Of a stretch of 64,000 nucleotides of DNA, positions 1 through 10,366 are shown piece by piece. Source of the DNA: an uncultured Pseudomonadota bacterium (GTDB taxonomy: Bacteria > Pseudomonadota > Gammaproteobacteria > Steroidobacterales > Steroidobacteraceae); contig CAIYLH010000047.1 in the NCBI GenBank assembly GCA_903927005.1, positions 96,144 to 160,143 on the forward strand. The letters run 5' to 3'. The position numbers were made by a program, and so were the translations under genes. Position 1 is the stretch's first letter. Each line of letters opens with the position of its first letter. The notes under the pieces are model-generated. The model was not told where the DNA came from. It made no database searches and saw only the letters and a program-made list of their open reading frames with translations.

Positions 1-132
1 TATGCGGGCCTGCAGATAGTGGATCTGGCACGGCTTGGGGTCACGCTCACGCCGGCGGAGGCCGCTCGCTCGCTGGTGCCGCATCTGTGGCGGACGTTGC
101 GATTGACCGGTGAGGTCAGCTGGCTGAGCTGA
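1..132 (+). CDS. 3' end of an unidentified protein (partial)
   Basis: An open frame enters from the left edge and stops with TGA at 130-132, giving 43 C-terminal residues that end GEVSWLS. The segment has a leucine/alanine-rich look, with a TPAEAARSL stretch. I do not recognise the family. It converges on the ybeD-like gene, with about 20 bases between the stops. Codon use is GC-rich like the neighbours. Only the extension to the left would allow identification. Confidence 0.45.
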   Translation, partial: YAGLQIVDLARLGVTLTPAEAARSLVPHLWRTLRLTGEVSWLS

Positions 133-153
133 GGGGCGTTGCTGCTCGCAAGC

Positions 154-414
154 CTATAGCGCGTACAGCACCAGGCCGGTCTTATGAAGTGCGCGATAGC
201 TGCGCTCCAGATCGTCACGCGAGGCGACGTGCACCGTGCAGGTCAGCGACAGGAACGTCCCTTCACGGCTGGCACGCACGCGGATCCTGTCGGCGGCGCC
301 AACGCCCAGTTCCTCGACCAGCACCGCGGCGATGCGCGGCAGGAATGACGGCTCGTTTCTGCCCATCACCTTGATGTCGTGGTCCGATGGGAACTCGAGC
401 GGGGAATTCTCCAT
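154..414 (-). CDS. ybeD: YbeD/DUF493 family protein
   Basis: The 86-residue product has the length and pattern of the YbeD (DUF493) family: an N-terminal LEFPSDHDIKVMG strand, a central alpha helix (FLPRIAAVLVEELG) and a C-terminal SYRALHKTGLVLYAL ending. The fold is ferredoxin-like and resembles ACT-type regulatory domains; the biochemical role is unknown. In Escherichia coli ybeD lies between dacA and lipB. Here it follows dat and dacA on the same strand, 6 bases after dat, so it is probably the last gene of the cell-wall operon. No lipB is visible in the window. Confidence 0.9.
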   Translation of the reverse strand: MENSPLEFPSDHDIKVMGRNEPSFLPRIAAVLVEELGVGAADRIRVRASREGTFLSLTCTVHVASRDDLERSYRALHKTGLVLYAL

Positions 415-420
415 GGCCCT

Positions 421-1305
421 TTAGCCTGCGGGTAGCAGCGGCGTTCCGGCCAGCGCCTGCCGGTGCGCCTCGAAGGCAGCCGCGAGGCGCGACCACACCG
501 GCCCCGGCCGGCCAGCGCCTACCGCAGCGCCGTCCAGTCGCGTGACCGGCAGGACGCCTCGGGTCGCGAAAGACAGCAGAATCTCGTCCGCAGTGCGCAG
601 CTGCTCTTCGGTGATCGGCCCAACACAGACCGCGATGCCGGCTTCGGCTGCGAGCTTGAGCGCAAGGTCGCGCGTGGTGCCTGGCAGGATCTCCGGCCCG
701 TAGGGCGGGGCGTGCAGCACGGAGTCCTTCACGACCATGGTCGAGCTCGATGAGCCTTCACGCAGTTTGCCGTTGGCCAGCAGGATCGCCTCGGTTTCGC
801 CTGCGTCCGCCGCGCGGCTCTTGGCAAGCACGTTGGCGAGCAGCGACGTGCTCTTGATGTCGCAGCGACCCCAGCGCTCGTCCGGCAGGGTGATCGCGCC
901 GACGCCCGTGAGGCGCACGGACTCGTCCAGTGGGGCGAGCGGGCAGGCCATCAGGAACACGGTCGGCGCCAGCGCCGGGTTGAGCGCGTGGTTGCGTCCC
1001 TCTTCGGCGCCACGTGTGACCTGCACGTACAGGTACATGTCACCGCCGCCATTGCGTTCGACCAGTTCGGTCAACAGTGCCGCCCACGCCGGCCGTGTCA
1101 GCGGTGAGCGCATGCGGATCTCGCCGAGGCTGCGCTCGAGCCGTGCGATGTGCTCGACGAACAGGAACGGCCTGCCTGCGTAGACCGGCAGCACTTCGTA
1201 GACGGCGTCCGCGAACAGGAAACCGCGGTCGAGCGGTGAGATGCGCGCTTCAGCCAGCGGCTGGAAAGCACCGTTGAGCCAGGCAATCGGCAGTGGCGCG
1301 GCCAT
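421..1305 (-). CDS. dat: D-amino acid aminotransferase (class IV PLP)
   Basis: The 294-residue product has the class IV aminotransferase fold. The N-terminal WLNGAF and SPLDRGFLFADAVYE motifs are present, the PLP lysine is K151 in CDIKSTSLL, a conserved acidic residue lies near 172, and an EGSSS phosphate-binding stretch follows. It should interconvert D-alanine, D-glutamate and 2-oxo acids in the cytoplasm. Branched-chain aminotransferase and aminodeoxychorismate lyase share the fold. Dat is preferred because of the D-amino-acid motif set and because the gene sits 2 bases after a D-Ala carboxypeptidase gene in a murein operon. Confidence 0.85.
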   Translation of the reverse strand: MAAPLPIAWLNGAFQPLAEARISPLDRGFLFADAVYEVLPVYAGRPFLFVEHIARLERSLGEIRMRSPLTRPAWAALLTELVERNGGGDMYLYVQVTRGAEEGRNHALNPALAPTVFLMACPLAPLDESVRLTGVGAITLPDERWGRCDIKSTSLLANVLAKSRAADAGETEAILLANGKLREGSSSSTMVVKDSVLHAPPYGPEILPGTTRDLALKLAAEAGIAVCVGPITEEQLRTADEILLSFATRGVLPVTRLDGAAVGAGRPGPVWSRLAAAFEAHRQALAGTPLLPAG

Positions 1306-1307
1306 GA

Positions 1308-2468
1308 TCAGCTGAACCAGAGGCGGACCGTGTCGACCAGGCGCCGGTAGAGGCTGCCGGTGGGCACGGCCGCTGCCGGGTACACAGCTACGTCGGCGAT
1401 CACCTTGTCGTCCAGCGTCAGTCGCAGGCGGCCGACCGGGGTCGTGGCGGCGAGGGGGGCGACTAGGCGTGGGTTCAGTGCGAGCTGCGCTTTCACGCCC
1501 GACAGTTCGCCGCGCGCGGCGGTCGCGTAGACGTCATTGCGCACCACGATGGCTACCGGATCGCCGACCTTGAAGACATGGGCCTCGCTGATCTTCTGTG
1601 CGGCGGCGTACAGGCGACGGGTCTCGAAGAAGTTGAAGCCGAAGCCGAGCAGAGCGGCACTCGCGTCCTCGCGGACCTTCGGGCTGGCGGTTCCCATCAC
1701 CACGGACACCAGACGCATGCCGTCGCGCAGGGCGGACGTCGCCAGGCAGTATCCGGCAGCCTCGGTGTGCCCGGTCTTGATGCCGTCGACCGTCGGGTCG
1801 CGCTCGAGCAGGCCGTTGCGGTTCTGCTGCGTGATGTTGTTGTACGTGAACGAGCGCTGCGAGAACCACTTGTAATACTCTGGGAACTCACGAATCAGCG
1901 CCGCGCCGAGTAGAGCGATGTCACGCGCCGTTGTGTAGTGCTGTGGGTCGGGCAGACCGTCGGTGTTCGCCCAGTGCGAGCCCTTGAGCCCGAGCCGCTG
2001 GCTGTACTGGTTCATCAGGGCGGCAAACGTGCCTTCAGAGCCCGCCACGGCCTCGGCCAGCGCGATAGTGGCATCGTTGCCGGATTGCACGATCATCCCC
2101 TGCACCAGCAGGTCGACGCGTACGCGCGTGCCGACGTCGACGAACGTGCGTGAGCCCTCGGCCTTCCAGGCGTGCTCGGAGATCGGCACTGCCTGATCTA
2201 GGCGCAGCTTGCCTTCCTTGAGTGCGTGGAAGACGACGTAGGAGGTCATCAGTTTGGTCAGACTGGCAGGCTCCAGCCGCTCATTGTCGTTCTGCCCAAC
2301 GAGAATGCGGCCGCTGAATGCGTCAAGCAGCACGTAGCCTTTGGCCGGCAGCGAGGGGGGTGGCGGAACCGGCGTGCTGGCGACGGAGGGACTCGCGGCG
2401 ATCAGCGCCGTCAGCAGGAGGAACGCGGCTCGCAGGGTCAGTCTCGGCATCGTGCTACTCGGCTTCAA
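1308..2468 (-). CDS. dacA: D-alanyl-D-alanine carboxypeptidase (PBP5/6 type)
   Basis: The protein is 386 residues long with an N-terminal signal peptide (cleavage likely near residue 30). The penicilloyl-serine transferase motifs are in order: SLTK at 69-72, SGN at 129-131 and KTG at 231-233. A C-terminal beta domain follows and the end (VDTVRLWF) is amphipathic, as in membrane-anchored PBP5/6. It trims the terminal D-Ala from murein pentapeptides in the periplasm. It lies between rlpA and dat on the same strand. The paralogue assignment (dacA versus dacC) is not decidable here. Confidence 0.93.
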   Translation of the reverse strand: MKPSSTMPRLTLRAAFLLLTALIAASPSVASTPVPPPPSLPAKGYVLLDAFSGRILVGQNDNERLEPASLTKLMTSYVVFHALKEGKLRLDQAVPISEHAWKAEGSRTFVDVGTRVRVDLLVQGMIVQSGNDATIALAEAVAGSEGTFAALMNQYSQRLGLKGSHWANTDGLPDPQHYTTARDIALLGAALIREFPEYYKWFSQRSFTYNNITQQNRNGLLERDPTVDGIKTGHTEAAGYCLATSALRDGMRLVSVVMGTASPKVREDASAALLGFGFNFFETRRLYAAAQKISEAHVFKVGDPVAIVVRNDVYATAARGELSGVKAQLALNPRLVAPLAATTPVGRLRLTLDDKVIADVAVYPAAAVPTGSLYRRLVDTVRLWFS

Positions 2469-2531
2469 AAGCGATGTGGGGGTGTCGCATTGTACCGCGC
2501 GCGGCCCGCCGCTGCCGCTGCGTAGGTGTGG

Positions 2532-3371
2532 TCAATTACCGACGAGAGTGACGGCAGGGATGCCGGCCGCGTGCAGGCGCTCCACGATTGCGTCGTACGC
2601 CGGAACCGAGTCGATCGGCCCCAGGCGAACGCGGTGAATCACGTGGCCAGCGACATCGTCGCTGCGCACGAATACGGCACCCAGCCCCGCTGCGGCGAGC
2701 CGGTCGCGCAGGCGTAATGCGTTCGCCTCGACCCCGAACGCGCCGGCTTGCGCGTACAGGGCGGCAGGTGGCGTCGGTTCTGGAATGGCGCCATCGGCGG
2801 GATCCAGAGCCTGCACCTCGACCAGCGTCGTGCCCTCCCGGACCATGCCGAGCTTCAGTGCCGCCGCGTACGACAGGTCGATGATGCGGTTGGCCTTGAA
2901 CGGGCCTCGATCATTGATCCGCACCGTCACTGCTTGCCCGTTGCGCAGATTGGTCACCCGCGCGTAGGCCGGCAGCGGCAGCGTACGGTGTGCGGCTGTC
3001 ATCGAATACATGTTGTACGGCTCGCCGGTGGAGGTGCGGATGCCGTGGAAGTCCGGCCCATACCAGGACGCCACACCGCGCTCGACGAAGCCGTGCGCCG
3101 CATGCAGGACCGTGTAGCGCTGGCCGAAGACCTCGTAGAACGTCGGATTGCCGAGCCGAGCGCGCGGCTCGCTCACGGGCACAGCGTCCGGTAGTGCCAG
3201 TAGCTCGCTGTCCGGTGGCCGTTGCGCCGGCAGGGGAGCTGTTGCAGCGGCTGGCGTCGACGCGACCGGCTCCGGCTGGGGTGGCGCGGGGCGGCGAATG
3301 GGGCCTGCGCAACCGCTCAGCAGCGCCAGTGCCAGCGCGATCGCAGCGGTGGGTGTCCAGCGCAGGCTCAT
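2532..3371 (-). CDS. rlpA: RlpA, septal lytic transglycosylase lipoprotein
   Basis: The product is a 279-residue lipoprotein with an LLSGC lipobox (Cys21). A proline-rich linker is followed by a double-psi beta-barrel domain (about 85-180; GVASWYGPDF, NLRNGQAVTVRINDRGPF) and a C-terminal SPOR domain (about 205-279) that should bind denuded glycan strands. RlpA of Pseudomonas cleaves such naked glycans at septa. The ATG at 3371 overlaps the mltB stop (ATGA), which fixes the start; the frame stays open upstream but that part has no family similarity. Confidence 0.93.
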   Translation of the reverse strand: MSLRWTPTAAIALALALLSGCAGPIRRPAPPQPEPVASTPAAATAPLPAQRPPDSELLALPDAVPVSEPRARLGNPTFYEVFGQRYTVLHAAHGFVERGVASWYGPDFHGIRTSTGEPYNMYSMTAAHRTLPLPAYARVTNLRNGQAVTVRINDRGPFKANRIIDLSYAAALKLGMVREGTTLVEVQALDPADGAIPEPTPPAALYAQAGAFGVEANALRLRDRLAAAGLGAVFVRSDDVAGHVIHRVRLGPIDSVPAYDAIVERLHAAGIPAVTLVGN

Positions 3372-4357
3372 TCGCTCGCGCCCGTGGCGACGGGGGCCGC
3401 TATCGCTGCAGCCAGTTCGCTGACCGCGAGCGCGTACATGGCGCTGTGGTTGTAGCGGGTGATCACCCAGAAGTTGTGGAAGCCCACCCGGTAGGTCGGG
3501 CCGTCGACCTCGCGCAGCGCCACGAACATGGCCTTCGAATCGTCCGCGAGCGTGGTCGTGAACTCGACGCTGCGTGCGCGCAGCCCGGCGAGCGTCTGGG
3601 CGAGCTCGAGGCGATTGCCCGGCAGATCCTCGACATCGGGATCCCACAGGTCCGCAACCGCGACCACCGGCTCGTCGCGTCGCCAGCCGTGTTCGACAAA
3701 GTAGTGGGCGACGCTTTCGATGATGTCCGGCCAGCTGTTCCACAGGTCAATGTGCCCGTCATGATCACCATCGCGGGCGAACGAGCGGTAACTGCGCGGC
3801 ATGAACTGGGGAGCGCCCATCGCGCCGGCGTAGGAGCCGGTTGCCTTCAGCGGGTCGAAGCCCGCCTCGCGCGACAGCAGCAGGTATTGCGCCAACTCGG
3901 CTCGAAAATAGGGTGCGCGTGCCGGGTAGTCGAAAGCCAGCGTCGCCAATGCGTCAAGGACCCGGTAGCGCCCGGTCTTGGTGCCGTAGGAGGTTTCGAC
4001 GCCGACGATTGCAGCGATGATTTCACCCGGCACGCCGGTACGGGTACTGGCGTCCTGTAGCAATGCGCGGTGCTCAGCGTAGAACGCGCGCCCATCCCGG
4101 ATGCGCTGCTCGGTCATGAAGATCTTGCGGTAGCCGTGCCACTGCATCACTCGCTCGGCCGGCTTGCTCATCGTGTCGACGATCGCGCTCTTGATTTCGG
4201 CGGCACCGACGACCCGCTCGACCCACTTGCGCTCTAGATGTTGCTTGTCGACCATCTCTTCGACGAACGAGCGGACCTCGGTTCGCCCAAGGTCCAGCGC
4301 CTGCGCGGCGCCAGAGGCCAGCAGCGAGATCAGCAGCGCCAGCGCCAGCGGGCGCAT
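3368..4357 (-). CDS. mltB: Membrane-bound lytic murein transglycosylase B family
   Basis: The protein has 329 residues. A signal peptide (MRPLALALL..AAQA) precedes an SLT_2 fold. The catalytic glutamate is E121 in IVGVETSYGTKTGRY, and the downstream GAMGAPQFMPRSYRSFA and DLWNSWPDIIESVAHYF motifs are diagnostic. It makes 1,6-anhydromuropeptides in the periplasm. No lipobox cysteine is seen, so it may be a soluble rather than lipidated form. Its ATG at 4357 shares a base with the rodA TGA (TGATG) and its stop overlaps the rlpA start, so all three are translationally coupled. Confidence 0.92.
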   Translation of the reverse strand: MRPLALALLISLLASGAAQALDLGRTEVRSFVEEMVDKQHLERKWVERVVGAAEIKSAIVDTMSKPAERVMQWHGYRKIFMTEQRIRDGRAFYAEHRALLQDASTRTGVPGEIIAAIVGVETSYGTKTGRYRVLDALATLAFDYPARAPYFRAELAQYLLLSREAGFDPLKATGSYAGAMGAPQFMPRSYRSFARDGDHDGHIDLWNSWPDIIESVAHYFVEHGWRRDEPVVAVADLWDPDVEDLPGNRLELAQTLAGLRARSVEFTTTLADDSKAMFVALREVDGPTYRVGFHNFWVITRYNHSAMYALAVSELAAAIAAPVATGASE

Positions 4358-5490
4358 CAGGCGCCAACCAGTTTGCGGTGGCTGTTCAGGGACATCAGTA
4401 CGCCGAAACTCGCCAGCAGTGTCACCATCGCGGTACCGCCATAGCTGACCAGTGGCAGTGGCACGCCGACCACCGGCAGGATGCCGCTGACCATGCCGGT
4501 GTTGACGAACGCGTAGACGAAGAACGTCAGCGCAAAGCTGCCGCATACCAGCCGCGCGTAGGTGTTCTGCGCCTCGGAAGCCATGTACAGCGCGCGGCCT
4601 ATCACGATCAGGTAAAGCACTATCAGAAACACCTGGCCGAGCAGGCCGAGCTCCTCGCCGATGACGGCGAAGATGAAGTCGGTCGAGCGCTCCGGCAGGA
4701 ACTCCAGCTGCGCCTGACTGCCGTTCATCCAGCCCTTGCCGAAGACTCCACCAGAGCCGATCGCGATCTGCGATTGGATGCTGTGGTAGCCGGCACCGAG
4801 CGGATCGGTGGAGGGATCGATGAACGTCAGCACGCGCTGGCGCTGGTAGTCGTGCATGAAGTGCCACGCGAATGGCACGGCGGCGCCGACCGCCGCGAGG
4901 CCGAGCACGATCACCGCCGTCGACATGCCGGCGAGGAACAGCACCAGCAGCCCGGCCGAGGCGACCAGCAGGGCCGTGCCAAGGTCCGGCTGCTTGGCGA
5001 TCAGCAACGAGGGAACGAGAATCAGCGCCATCACCACCGCGACATCGCGCCACGACGGCGGCAGTGGCCGCTCGTGCAGGTACCACGCGCACATCATCGG
5101 TACGGCAAGCTTCATGATCTCGGAGGGTTGAAAGCGAACGACCTTGAGGTCGAGCCAGCGCTGGGCGCCGTTGCCGACGCTGCCGTGCACGGCCACGGCC
5201 ACCAGCAGTACCACGCCGATGGCGTAAAGCAGCGGCGAGATCCGGCGCAGCCATGCTGGCGGTACCTGAGCCAGTGCAACCAGCGTCACCAACGCGAGCG
5301 CGAGACGCTCGAGCTGGTTCAGCCATTGGCCGAAGTTTTCGCCGGTGGCGCTGTAAAGAACGAATAGCCCGAATGCGACCACAGCAGCGAGTGCGGCCAG
5401 CAGCGGGCCGTCCAGGTGCATGCGACGCAGCAGCCAGCCGGTGGCTGTCAGCGTGCGGCGGGTCTGCGAGCGGGTGTTGGGAAGCAGCAC
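4357..5490 (-). CDS. rodA: RodA, SEDS peptidoglycan glycosyltransferase
   Basis: RodA polymerises lipid II for cell elongation together with PBP2. The protein is a polytopic membrane protein with the SEDS signatures GAQRWLDL, RFQPSEIMKLAVP, the HDYQRQRVLTF loop, GKGW, QLEFLPERSTDFIFAVIGEELG and GMVSGILPVVGVPLPLVSYGG. I chose GTG at 5490, one base after the mrdA stop, giving 377 residues, close to the usual 370. The internal ATG at 5421 would give 354 residues and remove the short cytoplasmic N-terminus seen in other RodA proteins. Confidence 0.93.
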   Translation of the reverse strand: MLLPNTRSQTRRTLTATGWLLRRMHLDGPLLAALAAVVAFGLFVLYSATGENFGQWLNQLERLALALVTLVALAQVPPAWLRRISPLLYAIGVVLLVAVAVHGSVGNGAQRWLDLKVVRFQPSEIMKLAVPMMCAWYLHERPLPPSWRDVAVVMALILVPSLLIAKQPDLGTALLVASAGLLVLFLAGMSTAVIVLGLAAVGAAVPFAWHFMHDYQRQRVLTFIDPSTDPLGAGYHSIQSQIAIGSGGVFGKGWMNGSQAQLEFLPERSTDFIFAVIGEELGLLGQVFLIVLYLIVIGRALYMASEAQNTYARLVCGSFALTFFVYAFVNTGMVSGILPVVGVPLPLVSYGGTAMVTLLASFGVLMSLNSHRKLVGA

Positions 5491-5491
5491 C

Positions 5492-7429
5492 TCAGTGCTC
5501 CGTAGGTGGCGGTGGTAGCGCCGGCAGCGCTGGTAACGCCGGCGGTGGCGCTGGCGTGTCGGTATCGTACTTGCCGAGCAGGTAGGCATCGAAGATGCGC
5601 CGTGCGATCGGCGCGGCGACGGAGCCGCCGTGGCCGCCGTTCTCGACCAGCACCGCGATCGCGATCTTGGGGGCGTCGGCTGGCGCGAAGGCGATGAACA
5701 GTGCGTGGTCGCGCAGCCGTTCCGATACCTGGCTTGCGTTGTACTTCTCATTCTGGCCGATGCTGAAGACCTGCGCGGTGCCGGTCTTCGCGGCAATCCG
5801 GTACGGCGCGCCGCGTGTTGCCGCGACCGCTGTGCCGCCGGCTTCGGTGACCATCTCCATGCCCTGCACGACGACGTCCCACATGCCTGGATCGTTGAGC
5901 ACTAGTGGGGTTTCGGCGACCGGTGCCAACTTCGTGATGCGGCCAGTACTCGCGTCGCGCACGGCGGTCACCAGGCGTGGCTGGAAGCTGCGGCCACGCG
6001 CGGCGATGATGGCGGCGGCGTGCGCCAGCTGGATCGGGGTTGCCAGCAGGTATCCCTGGCCGATGCCGACGATGACGGTGTCGCCCGGGTACCATTGCTG
6101 CTTGTAGGTCTGCATCTTCCAGGCCTGTGAGGGCATGAGGCCCGCGCGTTCGCCGCCGACGTCGATCCCCGTCGGCTTGCCGAAGCCGAGCAGCGTCAGC
6201 GCGTCGTGCACCCGGTCGATGCCCAGCACCTCGGCGAGTCCGTAGAAGTAAACGTCGCAGGAGGTCGCGATCGCATGGCGCATATCGACCGAGCCGTGCC
6301 CGTCCTTCTTCCAGTCGCGGTAATGATGCGTGGAGCCGGGCAGCGTGTAGTAGCCATGGCAGGGACGCGATGCGTTGGGATCGATGACGCCGTACTGGAG
6401 TCCTGCCAACGCCATCATCGGTTTGACCGTCGAGCCCGGCGGGTACGTGCCGCGCAGCGCGCGATTGAACAGCGGCCGGTCGATGTCATCGCGCAGCACA
6501 GAGTACTCGCGGGTGGAGATGCCGCGGGTGAACTTGTTCGGGTCGTAGGTGGGCACGGAGGCCAACGCGATGATGTCGCCGGTCTCCGGCTGGATCGCGA
6601 CCACGGCGCCGCGTTTGCCGGCTAGCGCTTCCTCCGCGATATGCTGCACACGCATGTCCAGCCCCAGGAAAATGTCGTTGCCTGCATGAGGGGGCAGCGT
6701 CTCGAGGTGCACGGGCGTCGTGCCGAGGCGGTCGACGCGGCGGCCCTGCGCGTTCACCAGTACCTGGCGGTGGCCGGCGGTGCCATGCAGCTGCCGCTCG
6801 TACGCGCTCTCCAGTCCGATCTTGCCTATCAGCGCGGAGCCTGCGTACTGGTCGCGGTCGATGTGCTGCAGGTCGTCCTCCGAAATCGCCGCGACGTAGC
6901 CGAGCGCATGCACGGCCTCGTGGCCGAACGGGTACCAGCGCGCCAGTCGTGTCTGGATTTCGACGCCCGGAAACTCATGTTGATGCACCGAGAACGACGC
7001 CATGTCCGCGTCCGACAGCGACAGCCGTAGCGGAATGGCCTCGAACTTGCGTCCGGACCGGACCAGTCGCGTCAGCGTTGGGACTTGTTCGGCATCGATC
7101 AGTTCGATGGCGGCCAGTCGCTGCAGTGTGTCGGGAACATCGACGACCTGTTCCGGTGTGATTTCGAGCTGGTAGGCGGGCGTGTTCTCCGCGATCACCG
7201 TACCGTTGCTGTCGTAGATCAGCCCGCGATCGGGTGGCAGCGGCTCCAGTCGCACGCGGTTGCCCTGTGATAGGTCGGCGTAGTACTCGTGTCGCACGAC
7301 CTGCAGTACGAACAGGCGGCCGATGACGATCAGCAATAGCAGTGCGCTGGCGATGCCGGCGAACACGGTGCGGCCGGTGAACAGCCGCTGCTCGCCCCAG
7401 TGGTCCTTGATCCGGACGGCGCGCATCAT
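5492..7429 (-). CDS. mrdA: Penicillin-binding protein 2 (transpeptidase)
   Basis: The 645-residue product has one N-terminal transmembrane helix (about 22-42), a dimerisation domain and a transpeptidase domain with STVK (333-336), SCD (390-392) and KTGTAQ (near 550). It crosslinks peptidoglycan during lateral wall growth with RodA, MreC and MreD. The C-terminus is proline/alanine-rich. It sits between mreD and rodA with 1- to 4-base gaps, the usual mre-mrd operon order. Two adjacent possible starts (7429 and 7426) differ by one residue. Confidence 0.95.
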   Translation of the reverse strand: MMRAVRIKDHWGEQRLFTGRTVFAGIASALLLLIVIGRLFVLQVVRHEYYADLSQGNRVRLEPLPPDRGLIYDSNGTVIAENTPAYQLEITPEQVVDVPDTLQRLAAIELIDAEQVPTLTRLVRSGRKFEAIPLRLSLSDADMASFSVHQHEFPGVEIQTRLARWYPFGHEAVHALGYVAAISEDDLQHIDRDQYAGSALIGKIGLESAYERQLHGTAGHRQVLVNAQGRRVDRLGTTPVHLETLPPHAGNDIFLGLDMRVQHIAEEALAGKRGAVVAIQPETGDIIALASVPTYDPNKFTRGISTREYSVLRDDIDRPLFNRALRGTYPPGSTVKPMMALAGLQYGVIDPNASRPCHGYYTLPGSTHHYRDWKKDGHGSVDMRHAIATSCDVYFYGLAEVLGIDRVHDALTLLGFGKPTGIDVGGERAGLMPSQAWKMQTYKQQWYPGDTVIVGIGQGYLLATPIQLAHAAAIIAARGRSFQPRLVTAVRDASTGRITKLAPVAETPLVLNDPGMWDVVVQGMEMVTEAGGTAVAATRGAPYRIAAKTGTAQVFSIGQNEKYNASQVSERLRDHALFIAFAPADAPKIAIAVLVENGGHGGSVAAPIARRIFDAYLLGKYDTDTPAPPPALPALPALPPPPTEH

Positions 7430-7433
7430 CGCA

Positions 7434-7913
7434 TCAGCCGCGGGCCGTGATGCGGTCCATCAGCCCTGCGAATACCGGCCATAGCAGTGTGCCGGTGAGC
7501 GCGGGTAGCCAGCGCGCCCAATCAGTCAGCGGATGTCCGGTCACGCCGTCGACCCAAAACAGTGTGAACTGATAGAGCCATAGCAAAGACATCACAAACA
7601 GTGATTGTTGGCTCAGCGGGAACATCCGCACGCGCAGGTGAAAGCGGTGTACCAGAAACGCGATCATCACGAACGCCAGCGCGTTCTGACCCAGCACGAT
7701 GCCGCGGAATGCGTCGAGCGCGAGGCCGGCGAGCCACGCGTACACAAGTCCGCCAGCGCGCGGCTTCATCAGCGCGAACCAGATCACCACTAGCAGCAGC
7801 AGGTCCGGTCGCAGGGCGTCAACCGCTCGCGGCAGCGGCAGGCCGCATAGCAGCAGCGCCAGCAGCGAGCTTACGATCAGTGTCAGCCGAGGGGCGCGCT
7901 GCTGATCGCTCAC
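7434..7913 (-). CDS. mreD: Rod shape-determining protein MreD
   Basis: The product is a 159-residue, strongly hydrophobic protein with about five predicted membrane segments, matching the MreD family in length and in its PDLLLLVVIWFALMKP and GQNALAFVMIAFLVHRFHLRVRMFP stretches. MreD is an inner-membrane component of the elongasome that balances MreC activation of PBP2-RodA. The ATG at 7913 overlaps the mreC stop by four bases (ATGA). Confidence 0.9.
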   Translation of the reverse strand: MSDQQRAPRLTLIVSSLLALLLCGLPLPRAVDALRPDLLLLVVIWFALMKPRAGGLVYAWLAGLALDAFRGIVLGQNALAFVMIAFLVHRFHLRVRMFPLSQQSLFVMSLLWLYQFTLFWVDGVTGHPLTDWARWLPALTGTLLWPVFAGLMDRITARG

Positions 7914-8839
7914 GGTGAGCGCTCCTTGGCTTTGGTCGGCGCGGTCGTGTCGCGAGGGCTAGCTGCCGGCGGCTCGTTCGCGGGCAGCGGTACGCGCGGG
8001 CGGTACCACAGCAGCAGGATTTCGCGGTCGCGATCAAGCGCCGCCGCTGGCGTCGCGTTGACGATTGCCAGCGGCAGGCTCGGATCACGCCTGACCTCGG
8101 TGATGCGCCCGACGGGTAGGCCAGCCGGGAACACCCCGCCGAGGCCAGATGACACCAGCAGATCGTCTACCTGCACGTCGGCGTTGCGTGGCAGATAGGG
8201 AAGGGCGAGGCGGCTGGCGTCGCCGGTGCCAACCGCGATCGTGCGCAGGCCGTTGCGTTCGATCCGCACCGGCATCGCATGCGTGGGATCGGACAGCAGG
8301 ATGACCTCCGAGGCCATCAGGCCTGCATTGGTCGTTTGACCTACGACGCCACCGGCGTCGATGATCGGCTGACCTCGGGTCACGCCATCGGAGGTGCCGC
8401 GATCGATCAGCACGCGGTGGCGCAACGGATCGAGGTCGACGCGCAGTACCGTGGCCGCTTGCACCCGCTCGGCGTCCGGCGGCGCGGCGTTGAGCAGAGC
8501 GCGCAGTCGCACGTTTTCCTGCTCGATGGATTCCAGGCGTAGCAGCTTGAGGTCGTTCTCGCGGGCACTGCCGTGCAGTGTCTCGATCTCCGCCAGTAGC
8601 GAGCGGTGAGTGGCGATGGCGTCGGCGACGGATTCCCACGCGGTGACTGGCGAGTGCACCAGTCGCTGTAGCGGCCAGACGGCCGCTGACATCGCCGAGC
8701 GAATTGCGCCGAGTTCATTCTGGCGGTGATCGACGACCATCAGGCCGATCGAGACCGCCATTAGTACGAGCGCCCTCAGGCCGAGCGCAGATGCGCGCGG
8801 CGGAGCGTAACGGGCACCGGGGTCTCTCAGTGCCGCCAA
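7910..8839 (-). CDS. mreC: Rod shape-determining protein MreC
   Basis: The 309-residue product has a single N-terminal membrane helix (about 22-38), a coiled-coil (about 65-110; ETLHGSARENDLKLLRLESIEQENVRLRALL region) and the double beta-barrel periplasmic domain (VLIDRGTSDGVTRGQPIIDAGGVVGQT; DLLVSSGLGGVFPAGLPVGRI). It scaffolds PBP2 in the elongation complex. A charged, proline-rich tail ends the protein. The gene lies 21 bases after mreB and overlaps mreD. Confidence 0.94.
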   Translation of the reverse strand: MAALRDPGARYAPPRASALGLRALVLMAVSIGLMVVDHRQNELGAIRSAMSAAVWPLQRLVHSPVTAWESVADAIATHRSLLAEIETLHGSARENDLKLLRLESIEQENVRLRALLNAAPPDAERVQAATVLRVDLDPLRHRVLIDRGTSDGVTRGQPIIDAGGVVGQTTNAGLMASEVILLSDPTHAMPVRIERNGLRTIAVGTGDASRLALPYLPRNADVQVDDLLVSSGLGGVFPAGLPVGRITEVRRDPSLPLAIVNATPAAALDRDREILLLWYRPRVPLPANEPPAASPRDTTAPTKAKERSP

Positions 8840-8860
8840 CCGGATTCTCCGTTCAGCGGA

Positions 8861-10002
<1,142 letters not shown>

Positions 10003-10075
10003 ACGGACACGACAATCCACAAGGCGACGTGTATGATTGATAAGGAAATTTTCAGCCCCTCCCGATACACCGCTT

Positions 10076-10366
10076 ATGAGCCTTACCCGTAAAGATGTCG
10101 AGGGCATTGCCCATCTCGCGCGCCTAGAGATCACCGAAGCGGAGCTTCCGGTGTACACCGACAGTCTCTCCAAGATCCTGTCGTTCGTGGAACAGCTCGG
10201 CGCCGCCGAAACCGGCGAGATCGAGCCGATGGCCCACCCGCTGGAGGGCGAGAGCCAGCGTCTGCGTCCGGACGCCGTGACCGAGCGCGACCAGCACGCA
10301 AAATTCCAGCAGAACGCACCGGCGGTTGCCGGCGCGCTGTACGTCGTACCCAAGGTGATCGAGTGA
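10076..10366 (+). CDS. gatC: Glutamyl-tRNA(Gln)/aspartyl-tRNA(Asn) amidotransferase subunit C
   Basis: The 96-residue product starts [19 protein letters not shown], the canonical GatC N-terminus, and ends with the [16 protein letters not shown] segment that wraps GatA. GatC stabilises the GatAB amidotransferase. An in-frame ATG lies 39 bases upstream, but the extra residues do not fit the family, so 10076 is chosen; no good Shine-Dalgarno sequence is seen. The stop overlaps the gatA GTG start. Confidence 0.93.
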   Translation: MSLTRKDVEGIAHLARLEITEAELPVYTDSLSKILSFVEQLGAAETGEIEPMAHPLEGESQRLRPDAVTERDQHAKFQQNAPAVAGALYVVPKVIE